From assembly GCF_009937955.1 (NCBI RefSeq), contig NZ_AP018439.1, forward strand, positions 1,178,001 through 1,242,000: a DNA stretch of 64,000 nucleotides, given 5' to 3'. The translations under genes were made by a program, and so were the position numbers. The notes beneath the pieces were generated by a model. The model was not told where the DNA came from, ran no database searches, and was given only the letters and a program-made list of their open reading frames with translations. Each line of letters starts with the position of its first letter. The stretch's first letter is position 1. This document shows, in pieces, positions 45,566-54,306 of this stretch. Source of the DNA: Undibacterium sp. KW1 (lineage in GTDB: Bacteria > Pseudomonadota > Gammaproteobacteria > Burkholderiales > Burkholderiaceae_D).

Positions 45566-46186
45566 ATGCGAAAATTAGGGCTGTTATTGTCAATGATGGT
45601 GATGCTGGTCTTGTCGGGCTGTGGCTATAACAGCTTTCAGAATGGTGACGAACAGATCAAGTCCAGCTGGTCTGAAGTCTTGAATCAATACCAGCGCCGT
45701 GCTGATCTTGTGCCTAATCTGGTGAACACCGTTAAAGGCTTTGCTGCACAAGAGAAGGATGTGTTGCTTGGTGTTACCAACGCCCGCGCCAAGGTCGGTA
45801 GCATACAGGCCACGCCAGAACTGCTGGCCAATCCAGAGGCTTTTGCCAAGTTCCAGGCGGCGCAGGGGGAATTGTCCGGGGCCCTGTCCAGATTACTGGT
45901 TGTCACTGAAAATTACCCCCAACTCAAATCTGACGCCAACTTCCGCGACTTACAGGCCCAGCTTGAAGGTACAGAAAACCGCATTACCGTGGCGCGTAAC
46001 CGCTATATCAAGGCTGTGCAAGAATACAATGTGCTGGTGCGCTCCTTCCCAAGCAATCTCACCGCCATGATGTTTGGTTACCAGGTCAAACCCAATTTCG
46101 CGGTAGAGAATGAAAAGGAAATCGCCAGGCCGCCTAAAGTAGATTTCACTTCGCCTGCACCGGCCAGTGCTGGCAGCGCAAAATGA
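45566..46186 (+). CDS. lemA: LemA-family protein
   Basis: Protein of 206 residues with an N-terminal signal/lipobox-like segment (LVLSGCG) and the LemA core: YNSFQNGDEQIKSSWSEVLN, YQRRADLVPNLVNTVKGFA and IKAVQEYNVLVRSFPSNL. LemA proteins are helical envelope proteins of unclear function that nearly always precede TPM-domain genes, as here. The stop overlaps the ATG of the next gene (ATGA). Confidence 0.93.
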   Translation: MRKLGLLLSMMVMLVLSGCGYNSFQNGDEQIKSSWSEVLNQYQRRADLVPNLVNTVKGFAAQEKDVLLGVTNARAKVGSIQATPELLANPEAFAKFQAAQGELSGALSRLLVVTENYPQLKSDANFRDLQAQLEGTENRITVARNRYIKAVQEYNVLVRSFPSNLTAMMFGYQVKPNFAVENEKEIARPPKVDFTSPAPASAGSAK

Positions 46187-47042
46187 GTATCATGCACAAG
46201 ACAGCAGCAGCCATCTTTGCATGTCTGCTGCTGTTTGTATTCAGTGCCTTTGCGCAAATTGCTGTCCGCCCATACAAAGCCGCGTTACGGATCTGACTGC
46301 AACACTCAGCGCAGAGCAAAAAAACGCACTCGAACAAAGTCTGCAAGCCTTTGAAAACAGGAAAGGCAGCCAGGTTGCCGTATTGATTGTGCCAAGCACT
46401 GCACCAGAAAGCATAGAGCAGTATGCCCTGCGCGTAGCAGAGCAATGGAAGCTGGGACGCAAAAAGGTGGATGATGGCGTCATCCTGCTGGTGGCAAAAA
46501 ATGACCGTGCAATGCGTATAGAAGTCGGCTATGGCCTTGAAGGTGCGCTCAATGACGCAACTGCCAAACGCATCATTGCCGAGACCATGACGCCTTATTT
46601 CAAGCAGGCTGATTATTACGCAGGTATCAAAGCAGGCACAGACCAGATCATGCGCGTCATCGATGGTGAGCCTTTGCCTGTAAGAACGCGGGGTGGTGCC
46701 ACAGAGCGTGGTGATTTTCAGCAATATGCCCCCATCTTATTCGTACTGGCCCTGGTTGTCGGCGGCGTCTTGCGTGCCATCTTTGGCCGTTTGCCTGGTG
46801 CCATCATCACCGGCGGTGTCGTCGGCGTAATCGCCTGGTTTGTGATCGGCGCTATGTCCATGGCCATATTCGCTGGTATCGTTGCCATGGTATTCAGTCT
46901 GTTCAGCGGTGTACTGGGAGCGCGCGGCATTGGTGCCTATTACGGGGGATCAGGACGTGGTGGCTTTGGTGGTGGCAGCGGTGGGGGCTTTAGCGGCGGT
47001 GGTGGCGGCTTTGGCGGTGGCGGCGCATCGGGACGGTGGTGA
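46183..47042 (+). pseudogene. TPM-domain membrane protein (YgcG-like), frameshift after the signal peptide
   Basis: About 285 residues when repaired. The signal peptide starts at ATG 46183 (MSIMHKTAAAIFACLLLFVF), overlapping the lemA stop. The frame breaks in GTCCGCCC (46264-46271); one more C gives AQIAVPPIQSRVTDLTATLS, the standard opening of the TPM domain. The TPM domain (RKGSQVAVLIVPSTAPESIE ... GYGLEGALNDATAKRII) is followed by membrane helices and a Gly/Ser-rich tail (GGGSGGGFSGGGGGFGGGG), as usual in this family. A downstream in-frame start would lose the export signal, so the broken form would be mislocalised. Likely a sequence error. Confidence 0.82.
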
Positions 47043-47044
47043 GC

Positions 47045-47551
47045 ATGAAAAAATTTAACTTCCCGCGCATTGCAAGACATATGCTGAGTACCCATTCTCA
47101 ACTAAAACGCGTTTTCCCATCCAATAGCCTGGACGCCATAGAGCGCGTCATCAAACAGTGTGAAGCAAACCATACGGGCGAAATTCGCTTTGTCATAGAA
47201 ACCGCGCTTGATTGCGCAGCCTTGTTTGCAGAGCAGACTACGCGTGAGCGTGCCATCGAGGTCTTTTCCAAAGTGGGTGTATGGGACACCGAGCATAATA
47301 ACGGCGTGTTGATCTATGTACTGCTGGCTGACCGCGAGGTAGAAATCATTGCTGACCGTGGCATTTACCGCAAAACGGGTATCGATGCCTGGAGCCAGAT
47401 TTGTCAGCAGATAGAGGCAGCCTTTAAGCAAGGCCTTTTTGAAGACGGCGTCATCCAGGGCATACGTGCTGTAGGCCAGCACCTGAGCACGCATTATCCC
47501 GCAAGCGGCCAAAAGATAAACGAATTGCCCGACAAACCGGTCTTGTTATAA
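47045..47551 (+). CDS. Second TPM-domain protein (YgcG-like, cytoplasmic)
   Basis: Protein of 168 residues beginning MKKFNFPRIARHML. The TPM domain spans the rest: LDAIERVIKQCEANHTGEIR, FSKVGVWDTEHNNGVLIYVL, ADRGIYRKTGIDAWSQICQQ and FEDGVIQGIRAVGQHL. No signal peptide. It follows the first TPM gene by a few bases, giving the common lemA-TPM-TPM trio linked to envelope or membrane-protein quality functions. Start at 47045 preferred over 47036. Confidence 0.88.
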   Translation: MKKFNFPRIARHMLSTHSQLKRVFPSNSLDAIERVIKQCEANHTGEIRFVIETALDCAALFAEQTTRERAIEVFSKVGVWDTEHNNGVLIYVLLADREVEIIADRGIYRKTGIDAWSQICQQIEAAFKQGLFEDGVIQGIRAVGQHLSTHYPASGQKINELPDKPVLL

Positions 47552-47570
47552 AGGGCTTGCAGGTGCCATG

Positions 47571-48224
47571 TCAATGCCTATTCGTGAGCAAGCCAGGCAA
47601 ATGCCGCATGTCATCAAAAACCACATGCGCACCCGCATCACGCAAGCGCTGTGCAGGTGTCAGGGCGGCGTAGCCCAGCACGGTCATGCCTGCGGCCACT
47701 GCCGCACGCACGCCGGTCGGCGTATCTTCTACCACTATGCAATCAACAGGTGCAAAGCCCAGCGTTGCTGCCGCATGCAAAAACACGTCGGGCGCGGGTT
47801 TGGGTGCCCCTACATCCGTCACGCTAAAAATGCGGCCCTCAAATTTTGACCACAAGCCGGTTACACCCAGGGTCGTGCGCATCTTCTCATGGTCACCGCT
47901 GGACGCCACACAATACGGCAAGCTCAGTTGCGCCAATACTTCGGGTATGCCGGGTACGGCCTCCAGCTTGCTCTCCAGCACAGCCCTGGTGCGTACGCGG
48001 TAATCTGCCAGAAAACCTTCTGGCGGCTGCCTGCCCAGCATGGACGTGATCTTTGCCATACACTGTTCCATGGAGTGTCCGACAAATTGCTCGAACATGT
48101 CTTCCAGTTGCAAGGGCAAGCCCAGCTCATTGAGCATTTTTACAAAAACTTCATTGGTAATGCGTTCACTATCGACCAGTACGCCATCACAGTCGAAAAT
48201 CACGAGTTGATAGGGAGAATTCAT
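47571..48224 (-). CDS. HAD-superfamily phosphatase (subfamily IA, beta-PGM/GS-like)
   Basis: Protein of 217 residues. Motif I is IFDCDGVLVDS with nucleophile and acid Asp, a helical cap follows (residues 17-85), motif II is CVASSG, motif III the Lys in GAPKPAPDVFL and motif IV VEDTPTGVRAA. It hydrolyses a small phospho-metabolite (for example a sugar phosphate or phosphoglycolate); the substrate cannot be fixed by sequence. Convergent with the TPM operon. Confidence 0.9.
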   Translation of the reverse strand: MNSPYQLVIFDCDGVLVDSERITNEVFVKMLNELGLPLQLEDMFEQFVGHSMEQCMAKITSMLGRQPPEGFLADYRVRTRAVLESKLEAVPGIPEVLAQLSLPYCVASSGDHEKMRTTLGVTGLWSKFEGRIFSVTDVGAPKPAPDVFLHAAATLGFAPVDCIVVEDTPTGVRAAVAAGMTVLGYAALTPAQRLRDAGAHVVFDDMRHLPGLLTNRH

Positions 48225-48307
48225 TTATTTTGTCAGGTGATCAGGTAAAAAACAGCGCCGCTTCGACTGTATAGCTATAGTAGAAGTTCCTGGCGCAAGT
48301 TTATCCT

Positions 48308-48736
48308 TTATGCCGTGCGGTTGGCACCGAAGTAGGCCAGCGTGCCAGAAATACATGACAGTGCCGTACCCCAGCAGATATCAATTACCGTCAATACGGG
48401 TGACCATGACTTCAGCGTTGCCAGGTTACTCAGGTCGTAAGTCCCGTAAGCCACCAGGCCCAGCAAGGCGCACAGGCAACTGGCCTGCTGCCATTTACGC
48501 ACACGCAGGGCGGGCAAAATGCCAAATACAGTCAATCCCAGGGCATACAGTAAATAAAACAATGCCGCTGGTACCAGGCCTGGTTCTGCCAGCATCAAAT
48601 CACCGAGGTAAGAGCGGTAAGTGGAGCCCATCAACAAGCCCAGCCATATTGCATCCAGCGCCAGGGTTGCCAGCAGTGCGAAGCCATAGGCAATGGCTAT
48701 TTGCTTTAGCGACAGAGTATTGATTGTGAGAGGCAT
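48308..48736 (-). CDS. DUF2177 membrane protein
   Basis: Protein of 142 residues with four helices, including the family pattern FALLATLALDAIWLG, followed by ALFYLLYALGLTVFGILPAL, GLVAYGTYDLSNLATL and WSPVLTVIDICWGTALSCIS. The family is conserved and uncharacterised. I used the ATG at 48736 (MPLTINTL). Confidence 0.87.
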   Translation of the reverse strand: MPLTINTLSLKQIAIAYGFALLATLALDAIWLGLLMGSTYRSYLGDLMLAEPGLVPAALFYLLYALGLTVFGILPALRVRKWQQASCLCALLGLVAYGTYDLSNLATLKSWSPVLTVIDICWGTALSCISGTLAYFGANRTA

Positions 48737-48947
48737 GACGGCTCGTTTGTCAGGTAAGGGTTTCAATAAGAGTCGAATACCCATCGCGTAATGCGTGATG
48801 CAATAAAAACATTGTCAAATATTGAATATCTGGTGTCTAATGGCTTGCTGGCGACAGCCAAAATCCATGCATGATGGCAAGTATTTCTTGCCTGGATTGT
48901 TCCCGCCGCGATTCAGCATTGTTCCTGCCATATTACAGCTTATCGTC

Positions 48948-49640
48948 ATGCCCCAGAATTTAAAACAGCTTTTTACTTTCCTTATTACATGTACCCTGAT
49001 TTTAGCTGGCAATGCATCAGCCATGACCATGCTCAGATCCAAACAGACGCTGATCCTGTTTGGCAAAGTCGTGCCTGAAGACAGCCAGCAGTTCCGCAAA
49101 AAACTGGAAGAAGGACCAGTCAAAACAGTAGTAATGACAGAAAGCCCCGGCGGCAATTTGCGCGCAGCTTATGACATTGCAGAACTAATTACAGAAGGCA
49201 AGATCAACACGGCAGTCAATGGCAACTGCAAGTCAGCCTGTGCCCTGATTTTCATGGCAGGCACAGAAAGACAAATGGTCGCCAGCAAGCATCTGGAAAA
49301 AACACGCCTGGGCTTCCATGCGCCACATAATAAAGTGACCAAGGAAATTTCTACTGCAGCCATCCCTCATTTCCGCAAATGGCTGCTGAAGGTCACACAA
49401 GGAAAATTCCCTGAAGAAGTGCTGGATCGTGCCCTCAATATTGAGCGCGCCGGCGATATGCTGTACTTCTATTACCCCGATGAAAATTTCCTCGGAGATA
49501 TCCGTTTCTGTACTGAAGGCGCTTTGCGCTGCGAAGCCTTAAAAGGCTACAACATCGTCAAGATAGGCATCCTGACGACAGCAGAGCTACTGAAGTTAGA
49601 AAGCCTGGATGACACCGACCAGGCCGCAGCCAAACCATAG
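48948..49640 (+). CDS. Secreted ClpP/crotonase-like protein of unknown function
   Basis: Protein of 230 residues with a signal peptide (LFTFLITCTLILAGNASA). The mature part has elements of a ClpP-like fold: strand and oxyanion turn VVMTESPGGNLRAAYDIAEL, putative nucleophile Ser in NCKSACALIFMAGTER and a His in LGFHAPHNK. Similar periplasmic ClpP-like proteins are common but uncharacterised. The C-terminus has no membrane segment. Catalysis is inferred. Confidence 0.65.
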   Translation: MPQNLKQLFTFLITCTLILAGNASAMTMLRSKQTLILFGKVVPEDSQQFRKKLEEGPVKTVVMTESPGGNLRAAYDIAELITEGKINTAVNGNCKSACALIFMAGTERQMVASKHLEKTRLGFHAPHNKVTKEISTAAIPHFRKWLLKVTQGKFPEEVLDRALNIERAGDMLYFYYPDENFLGDIRFCTEGALRCEALKGYNIVKIGILTTAELLKLESLDDTDQAAAKP

Positions 49641-49690
49641 TAAAACCATAGTAAAACAGTTTTTCCATCCACCAGTCAAAAGGAAATGAG

Positions 49691-50431
49691 ATGACGAACG
49701 AAGCGATTACTACCCTGGTATCAGGTAAATTAACTGTCTGCACTTATGGTGGCTTTGCACCAGTCTGCTACAAAGATGAACAAGGCAATCTCACTGGTCT
49801 TGACGTCATCTTCCTGGAAAAATTTGCGATTTCCCAAGGGCTGGAAATAGCGCTCATAGAACATGACTTTGATGGCATCTGGACCATGCCTGACGAGAAT
49901 AAATGTGATGTCGCCGCCGCTGGCGTCCAAAAGCGCGACAAGCGGGATGCGGGGCCGGGTGGCGCCTGGAGTGATGCTTACTTCCAGGTACAAAGATCGC
50001 TGCTGGTGCGCAGCGCCGACCAGGCTGCATTTGACGACTACCTCAAGCTCTCAGGCAAATCCATCGTCGTCACCCGCGGCTCCACCGCCGACATCGATGC
50101 CAAAACCCGTTACCCCCATTGCAGCATCCTGTATGTCGATGATGTTGCCGAAGATCAGCCAGATGCCCAGGCCTATATCGTCAGAACCTTGATCGCAGAC
50201 CACCGCGCCGACGCCTTTGCCGAAGGCGATGTCAGCAACCAATACTTGCGCAGCCAGTTTGGCCGCGATGTGGCAGGCGGCCTCGCGCTGGCAGACATTC
50301 ACCATATCGATGGGGCGACAGCCGAAACCTTCAATTTCATCACCCGCAATTCCAGTACTGGCTTGCTGGAGCAATTGAATCTCTTCATCAAACAGAACAA
50401 GGGCAGTTACGTACCTGTAGCGCAGGAATAA
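49691..50431 (+). CDS. Solute-binding-protein-like domain without a signal peptide
   Basis: Protein of 246 residues resembling family 3 amino-acid-binding proteins: KLTVCTYGGFAPVCYKDEQG, NLTGLDVIFLEKFAISQGL, CDVAAAGVQKRDKR and YVDDVAEDQPDAQAYIVRTL. It starts directly with the domain and has no export signal, and no ABC permease or ATPase is next to it. It may be a cytoplasmic enzyme-like member (cyclohexadienyl-dehydratase relatives share the fold) or a sensor. It follows the ClpP-like gene by 50 bases on the same strand. Confidence 0.72.
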   Translation: MTNEAITTLVSGKLTVCTYGGFAPVCYKDEQGNLTGLDVIFLEKFAISQGLEIALIEHDFDGIWTMPDENKCDVAAAGVQKRDKRDAGPGGAWSDAYFQVQRSLLVRSADQAAFDDYLKLSGKSIVVTRGSTADIDAKTRYPHCSILYVDDVAEDQPDAQAYIVRTLIADHRADAFAEGDVSNQYLRSQFGRDVAGGLALADIHHIDGATAETFNFITRNSSTGLLEQLNLFIKQNKGSYVPVAQE

Positions 50432-50500
50432 TTCAAAGGGCTGTTCAAACAAGCTGCCCTGATGCATGCCGCATCAGCCGCAGCATGGTCAGCAGCACTC

Positions 50501-51487
50501 TTAATTGTTGACCACTCTTGCTGTAGGCAGATTGCTGCCAGTCAGCGCCTTTCCTATCCCGGTAAACGATACGACGTTAAGCGGGAACTCCAAAAACACA
50601 TGCAACAGGCTCAGGAAAAGCAGGGCCTGCATGCCAAGATTGTAATCATAAGCGTACAGTGCCATCGACAACAACCAGATCAGCAGCGTTAAAAACAAGG
50701 TTTTCTTAGGCACCTTATGCCATTGTATGACGGATGTTTTTGAAAACCAGTTCAGGTAATGATAGGTATACGCAAAAGCAATAAAGCGCATGACCACAAA
50801 GCCTGCATTGCTGCTAAAAATCTCGCTGGTTTTTGACAGCGCATCAAGATGAAAAACATTGATCAGGCTGAAGTTCAATAGCTCAAACTGAAAGTAAGAT
50901 TGTTGAACATAAGCACTCACCGTGTAATGCAAACTCTCTGGTTTGACAATAAAAAAACTTGCCGCACAAACGATCAAAACTGCGATGGACAAAAATCCTG
51001 AAAACGATTTTTCTTTCAATGCACCAAACAGCATGAACGCCAGGGTGAAAATAAAGACGTGAATGACAGTAGGAAGAAAAATGCCCATCAAGAGTAAATA
51101 AGCCGTGGACTTATTAACGACAGCCACAGCCAGAAAAGCCAGAGCCACAAGCGCAATCCTATACAGCCTGTCTTTGACAAGCGCAAAAATAAGCGCCAGC
51201 AAAACCGCAAACGCCAATACGTCTGCAACAAAAGTGCTGTCCTTAGCCAGATGTGCAAGGCCAGGGAAGAAAAACAGGGCAAAGCACAGGCCAATCAAAA
51301 AAGTAAAATCGTATTTACCCTTGGTGAAATAATTTTTCTTGTGCAACCAGCCTATTTCAGTCAGGTAATGCAATGGGCCAAGCACAGCGTAAGAGAACAA
51401 AAATAGTTCGAAAGGGATGACGAACGCAACAGCGCACGACAGGATAATCAGGGCGGTGTTGATGTTGTTAATGCGGTTGGCGGTCAT
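50501..51487 (-). CDS. Polytopic membrane protein of unknown function
   Basis: Protein of 328 residues with about nine to ten helices. The striking motif is FLFSYAVLGPLHYLTEIGWL near the N-terminus, with a His-Tyr pair after helix 2, and later HYLNWFSKTSVIQWHK. Conserved His residues near membrane faces might bind a metal, as in Brp/Blh-like or desaturase-like proteins, but I cannot assign a family. It lies just downstream of the caspase-Hsp70 gene in the same direction, 32 bases after its stop, so co-transcription is possible. Its base composition is AT-richer, like that module. Confidence 0.65.
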   Translation of the reverse strand: MTANRINNINTALIILSCAVAFVIPFELFLFSYAVLGPLHYLTEIGWLHKKNYFTKGKYDFTFLIGLCFALFFFPGLAHLAKDSTFVADVLAFAVLLALIFALVKDRLYRIALVALAFLAVAVVNKSTAYLLLMGIFLPTVIHVFIFTLAFMLFGALKEKSFSGFLSIAVLIVCAASFFIVKPESLHYTVSAYVQQSYFQFELLNFSLINVFHLDALSKTSEIFSSNAGFVVMRFIAFAYTYHYLNWFSKTSVIQWHKVPKKTLFLTLLIWLLSMALYAYDYNLGMQALLFLSLLHVFLEFPLNVVSFTGIGKALTGSNLPTARVVNN

Positions 51488-51519
51488 ACTTTACGACACG
51501 GATACAATATAGATTTAGG

Positions 51520-53958
51520 TTATATTGATAGATACTTGTAACCTGCATTCAAAGCCGATTGACTCGCTTGAGTCCAATATCGATTAACAATATACTTCGC
51601 TAATAACCGAACTTCGGTATAGTTTGAGCTATCTGGAATCTCTTCTACCTTAAGTAAGGTAACTCCATTAGCATCAATATCGCAACGAATCTCAAGGAGA
51701 TTTGATACTACTCTAGGCGGAATTAGAAAGTGGCCGATTTTTTGTTGTGAATTATTTCCTGACATTTCGTATATGTCTAAGGGAATTGGTGTATCAAGTG
51801 GACCAGTTATGCGTACTCGTATACTCGCATAGATGGGAATGAACGCAAAGGTATTAATTAGAGTGATTGTCTCGGTGTTCTCATTGACATCTGTTGAAAT
51901 AGTAGCTTCCAGATCTTGCGAAGATTTTGATTCAGATGGTATCGATTGCGTACTTGCACATGCGACACATAATCCACTATAAATCGCATCAAGTAGCAAC
52001 ACATTGGTCCCTATCCCACTTAGTATCTTTGCTTGAATCGCAAGACCGGTGATAACGGCGTTTTCTTGGTAATCCTTTATTAACGGAATATTACCAGCTA
52101 ATTTTTCAATCGTTTTTATGATAGGTAAAATCTTACAACCTTGGCCTGCAAGTAATATGAAATCAGGAGGGCTATTTGGGAAATGACTAAAAGCTTTATT
52201 GACACAATTTTTTAAGCGTTGATTTAAATCCTCAGATATTTCAAGGAACTGAGCCTGACTGATTTCCAATTCAATATTGTCAATCCCGGACGTTGTCTCA
52301 ATATTTGCTAGTAATACATGAGCAACACTCCTACGACCTAAAGCAATTTTTGCTCGTTCAGCCTCTAGCATTAACGCATTTCTTTTGAGTTGAACTTGAG
52401 ACGCTCCAGCATTTGCCAATTCAGCTCTTCCAATTCTTTCTATTAGGCTGAGTATAGCTTCGTCGTAATCCATTCCACCTAGATAGTTATCACCGTAGGC
52501 TGCTTGTACTTCGAAATGGTAGTCACCCTCTGGATATAAGTAGGAAACTTCTACCAAAGAAACGTCTGTGGTTCCTCCTCCAACATCAATTATTAGGATG
52601 TTTTTGGCGTAATAGCCATCATTTTTTTTAATAGATGGGAAGAAATCTTTGAGTTGAACGATATTTAGTGCCGCAACGCATGGTTCTCCTATCATTCTTG
52701 TTAATGGTACGCCAGCCATATGAAATGCATTCGCAAGTTTATTAGTAGCTGCAATTCCGAAATTCGCTGGAACCGATGCAATAACAGTGCCTCCTGTTTG
52801 ACCTGTCGCTTCTTCAAAATTCTTGTGAATCGAAGCTATAAGAAGGCTTGCAAGTACTGTTGGTGATATTTCGTAACCATGAACATTTACTGTATCGTTT
52901 GACGTAAGAAGGCGTTTAAAATTTTTAACTGCAATGCACTTACCATTGTTACCGGGTTCGTTTGTAAGGTCTTGTCCTACTACGTAATCTAAATTCGGGT
53001 AGAACGAAATAATAGACGGATGGTTTTTTCGTCCTTCTGAACCAATAACATATTTGAGTTCACCACTTTTGTTCCAATATATAGCGAGGGAATTACTTGT
53101 GCCAAAATCAATTGCTAGGACGCTATCTGATAGGATTTCATCATACGATTCAGATCGTTTTCCGGAAATTCGAATTTCCTTCCCTATCTTCATAGATGCC
53201 GCTATGGACAGTTTGCGTTGATCTGACACAATTACAGTGTCTGCTATTGATAACGGATCGACGCGTGTATATGGTGTTTGTTTTGGGTGGCCATACTCAT
53301 TTCCAATTGATGGGACGCGATGCAACAAGTATTGATCAAGTTCCCTAATGGTTTTACACTTACCGGTGTCGCCTAGAGCTTCGCTGAACGCATGAGTAAA
53401 CACACCACTTTTAAGGTTGGGTAATTCGTAAGATCGCTCTGAGGGCGCACATGAAAAGAATGCTGCAACCCCTGGAAGTTTTATTTCAGAAGGATTGAAC
53501 GAACTTTGGTAAGTATCTATGGCTTTGCCATTTCGAAAAACATTTCTACATGCATCTATCACCAGTATCGTGCATCGCGCAGACCATTTTTTTACCTCAT
53601 GTAATAGATAATCGAAGCTTATCGCGGTGTATTCGACGGATCGATAAACAGCGTCTTGTGGCAAAAGATAATCTTTACCATCTGTAGCCGAATGGATTCC
53701 ATGGCCGCTGAAATAAATGATCAATAAATCGAGGTTTTTCTGATTTGGAGGAATAGACAGTTTTTTAATGATATTGCTTCGTGTTGCGCTCGGACTCTTT
53801 TCTGATGGGCTCGATAAAATTTCAATATCTTCATTTTCAAAACCGCAATATGTTTTCAATAGGTTTGAGAAAATTTCGGCATCTTCACTAGCAAAATTTA
53901 GACTGCCAATCTCTGGATCATCATATTGAGAACAACCTATCAGTAGTGCGTGGCGCAT
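51520..53958 (-). CDS. Caspase-like peptidase fused to an Hsp70 chaperone
   Basis: Protein of 812 residues. Residues 1-245 are a caspase/metacaspase-like (C14) domain: HALLIGCSQYDD start, catalytic His86 in YFSGHGIHS and Cys137 in LVIDACRN. Residues about 278-650 are an Hsp70 ATPase: phosphate 1 DFGTSNSLA (284-292), phosphate 2 IDVGGGTTDVSLVE (457-470) and adenosine motif LLAGQG (603-608). Residues 650-780 resemble the Hsp70 beta substrate-binding domain (NVLLLDAIYSGL, IGHFLIPP, CDIDANGVTLLKVEE). The alpha lid is absent or very short. No signal peptide or membrane segment. An upstream gene, nine bases away on the same strand, encodes a Pepco-like protein. Such a fusion would couple substrate or misfolding recognition to proteolysis; defence or cell-death function is inferred. 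Confidence 0.92.
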   Translation of the reverse strand: MRHALLIGCSQYDDPEIGSLNFASEDAEIFSNLLKTYCGFENEDIEILSSPSEKSPSATRSNIIKKLSIPPNQKNLDLLIIYFSGHGIHSATDGKDYLLPQDAVYRSVEYTAISFDYLLHEVKKWSARCTILVIDACRNVFRNGKAIDTYQSSFNPSEIKLPGVAAFFSCAPSERSYELPNLKSGVFTHAFSEALGDTGKCKTIRELDQYLLHRVPSIGNEYGHPKQTPYTRVDPLSIADTVIVSDQRKLSIAASMKIGKEIRISGKRSESYDEILSDSVLAIDFGTSNSLAIYWNKSGELKYVIGSEGRKNHPSIISFYPNLDYVVGQDLTNEPGNNGKCIAVKNFKRLLTSNDTVNVHGYEISPTVLASLLIASIHKNFEEATGQTGGTVIASVPANFGIAATNKLANAFHMAGVPLTRMIGEPCVAALNIVQLKDFFPSIKKNDGYYAKNILIIDVGGGTTDVSLVEVSYLYPEGDYHFEVQAAYGDNYLGGMDYDEAILSLIERIGRAELANAGASQVQLKRNALMLEAERAKIALGRRSVAHVLLANIETTSGIDNIELEISQAQFLEISEDLNQRLKNCVNKAFSHFPNSPPDFILLAGQGCKILPIIKTIEKLAGNIPLIKDYQENAVITGLAIQAKILSGIGTNVLLLDAIYSGLCVACASTQSIPSESKSSQDLEATISTDVNENTETITLINTFAFIPIYASIRVRITGPLDTPIPLDIYEMSGNNSQQKIGHFLIPPRVVSNLLEIRCDIDANGVTLLKVEEIPDSSNYTEVRLLAKYIVNRYWTQASQSALNAGYKYLSI

Positions 53959-53967
53959 ATTGAGATA

Positions 53968-54306
53968 TTAAGAATTCTTCTTAAACACTAATTTTATGCC
54001 ACCTTTAACTTCTGCACCGACACTGCCCACCAAACGTACTTCACCCTTTGCAGTCACGTCTACAGTTACTTCGAAGCTGTCTAAGCGGTAGCTCGAGGAT
54101 GGCATTTCTATAGATTGGAGCACATCACCCAGTTGCGAACAAACAGTAGTTAGTCTGGTCTTAAGGTGGGAGATATCCAAAATGTCTACTTTTCTGGCTA
54201 TTTGATCAAGCGAATCATGCAATCCTTTTGCACCCTCATAATTGCTCTGCTCTTCATAAATGATAGGGATACCATCGAAAACTGCGTGATTGTCGGGTTT
54301 AGTCAT
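53968..54306 (-). CDS. Small protein with a Pepco-like C-terminal domain
   Basis: Protein of 112 residues, no signal peptide. The N-terminal part is predicted mixed (FDGIPIIYEEQSNYEGAKGL, then a helical stretch with DSLDQIARKVDIL and LKTRLTTVCSQLGDVLQSIE). The C-terminus is a short beta unit SFEVTVDVTAKGEVRLVGSV ending GGIKLVFKK, which resembles the peptidase-co-occurring (Pepco) domain known beside caspase- or trypsin-like proteins in bacterial conflict operons. It is nine bases upstream of the caspase-Hsp70 gene and surely co-transcribed. Likely an adaptor or effector-associated partner; assignment from memory of the pattern only. Confidence 0.68.
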   Translation of the reverse strand: MTKPDNHAVFDGIPIIYEEQSNYEGAKGLHDSLDQIARKVDILDISHLKTRLTTVCSQLGDVLQSIEMPSSSYRLDSFEVTVDVTAKGEVRLVGSVGAEVKGGIKLVFKKNS

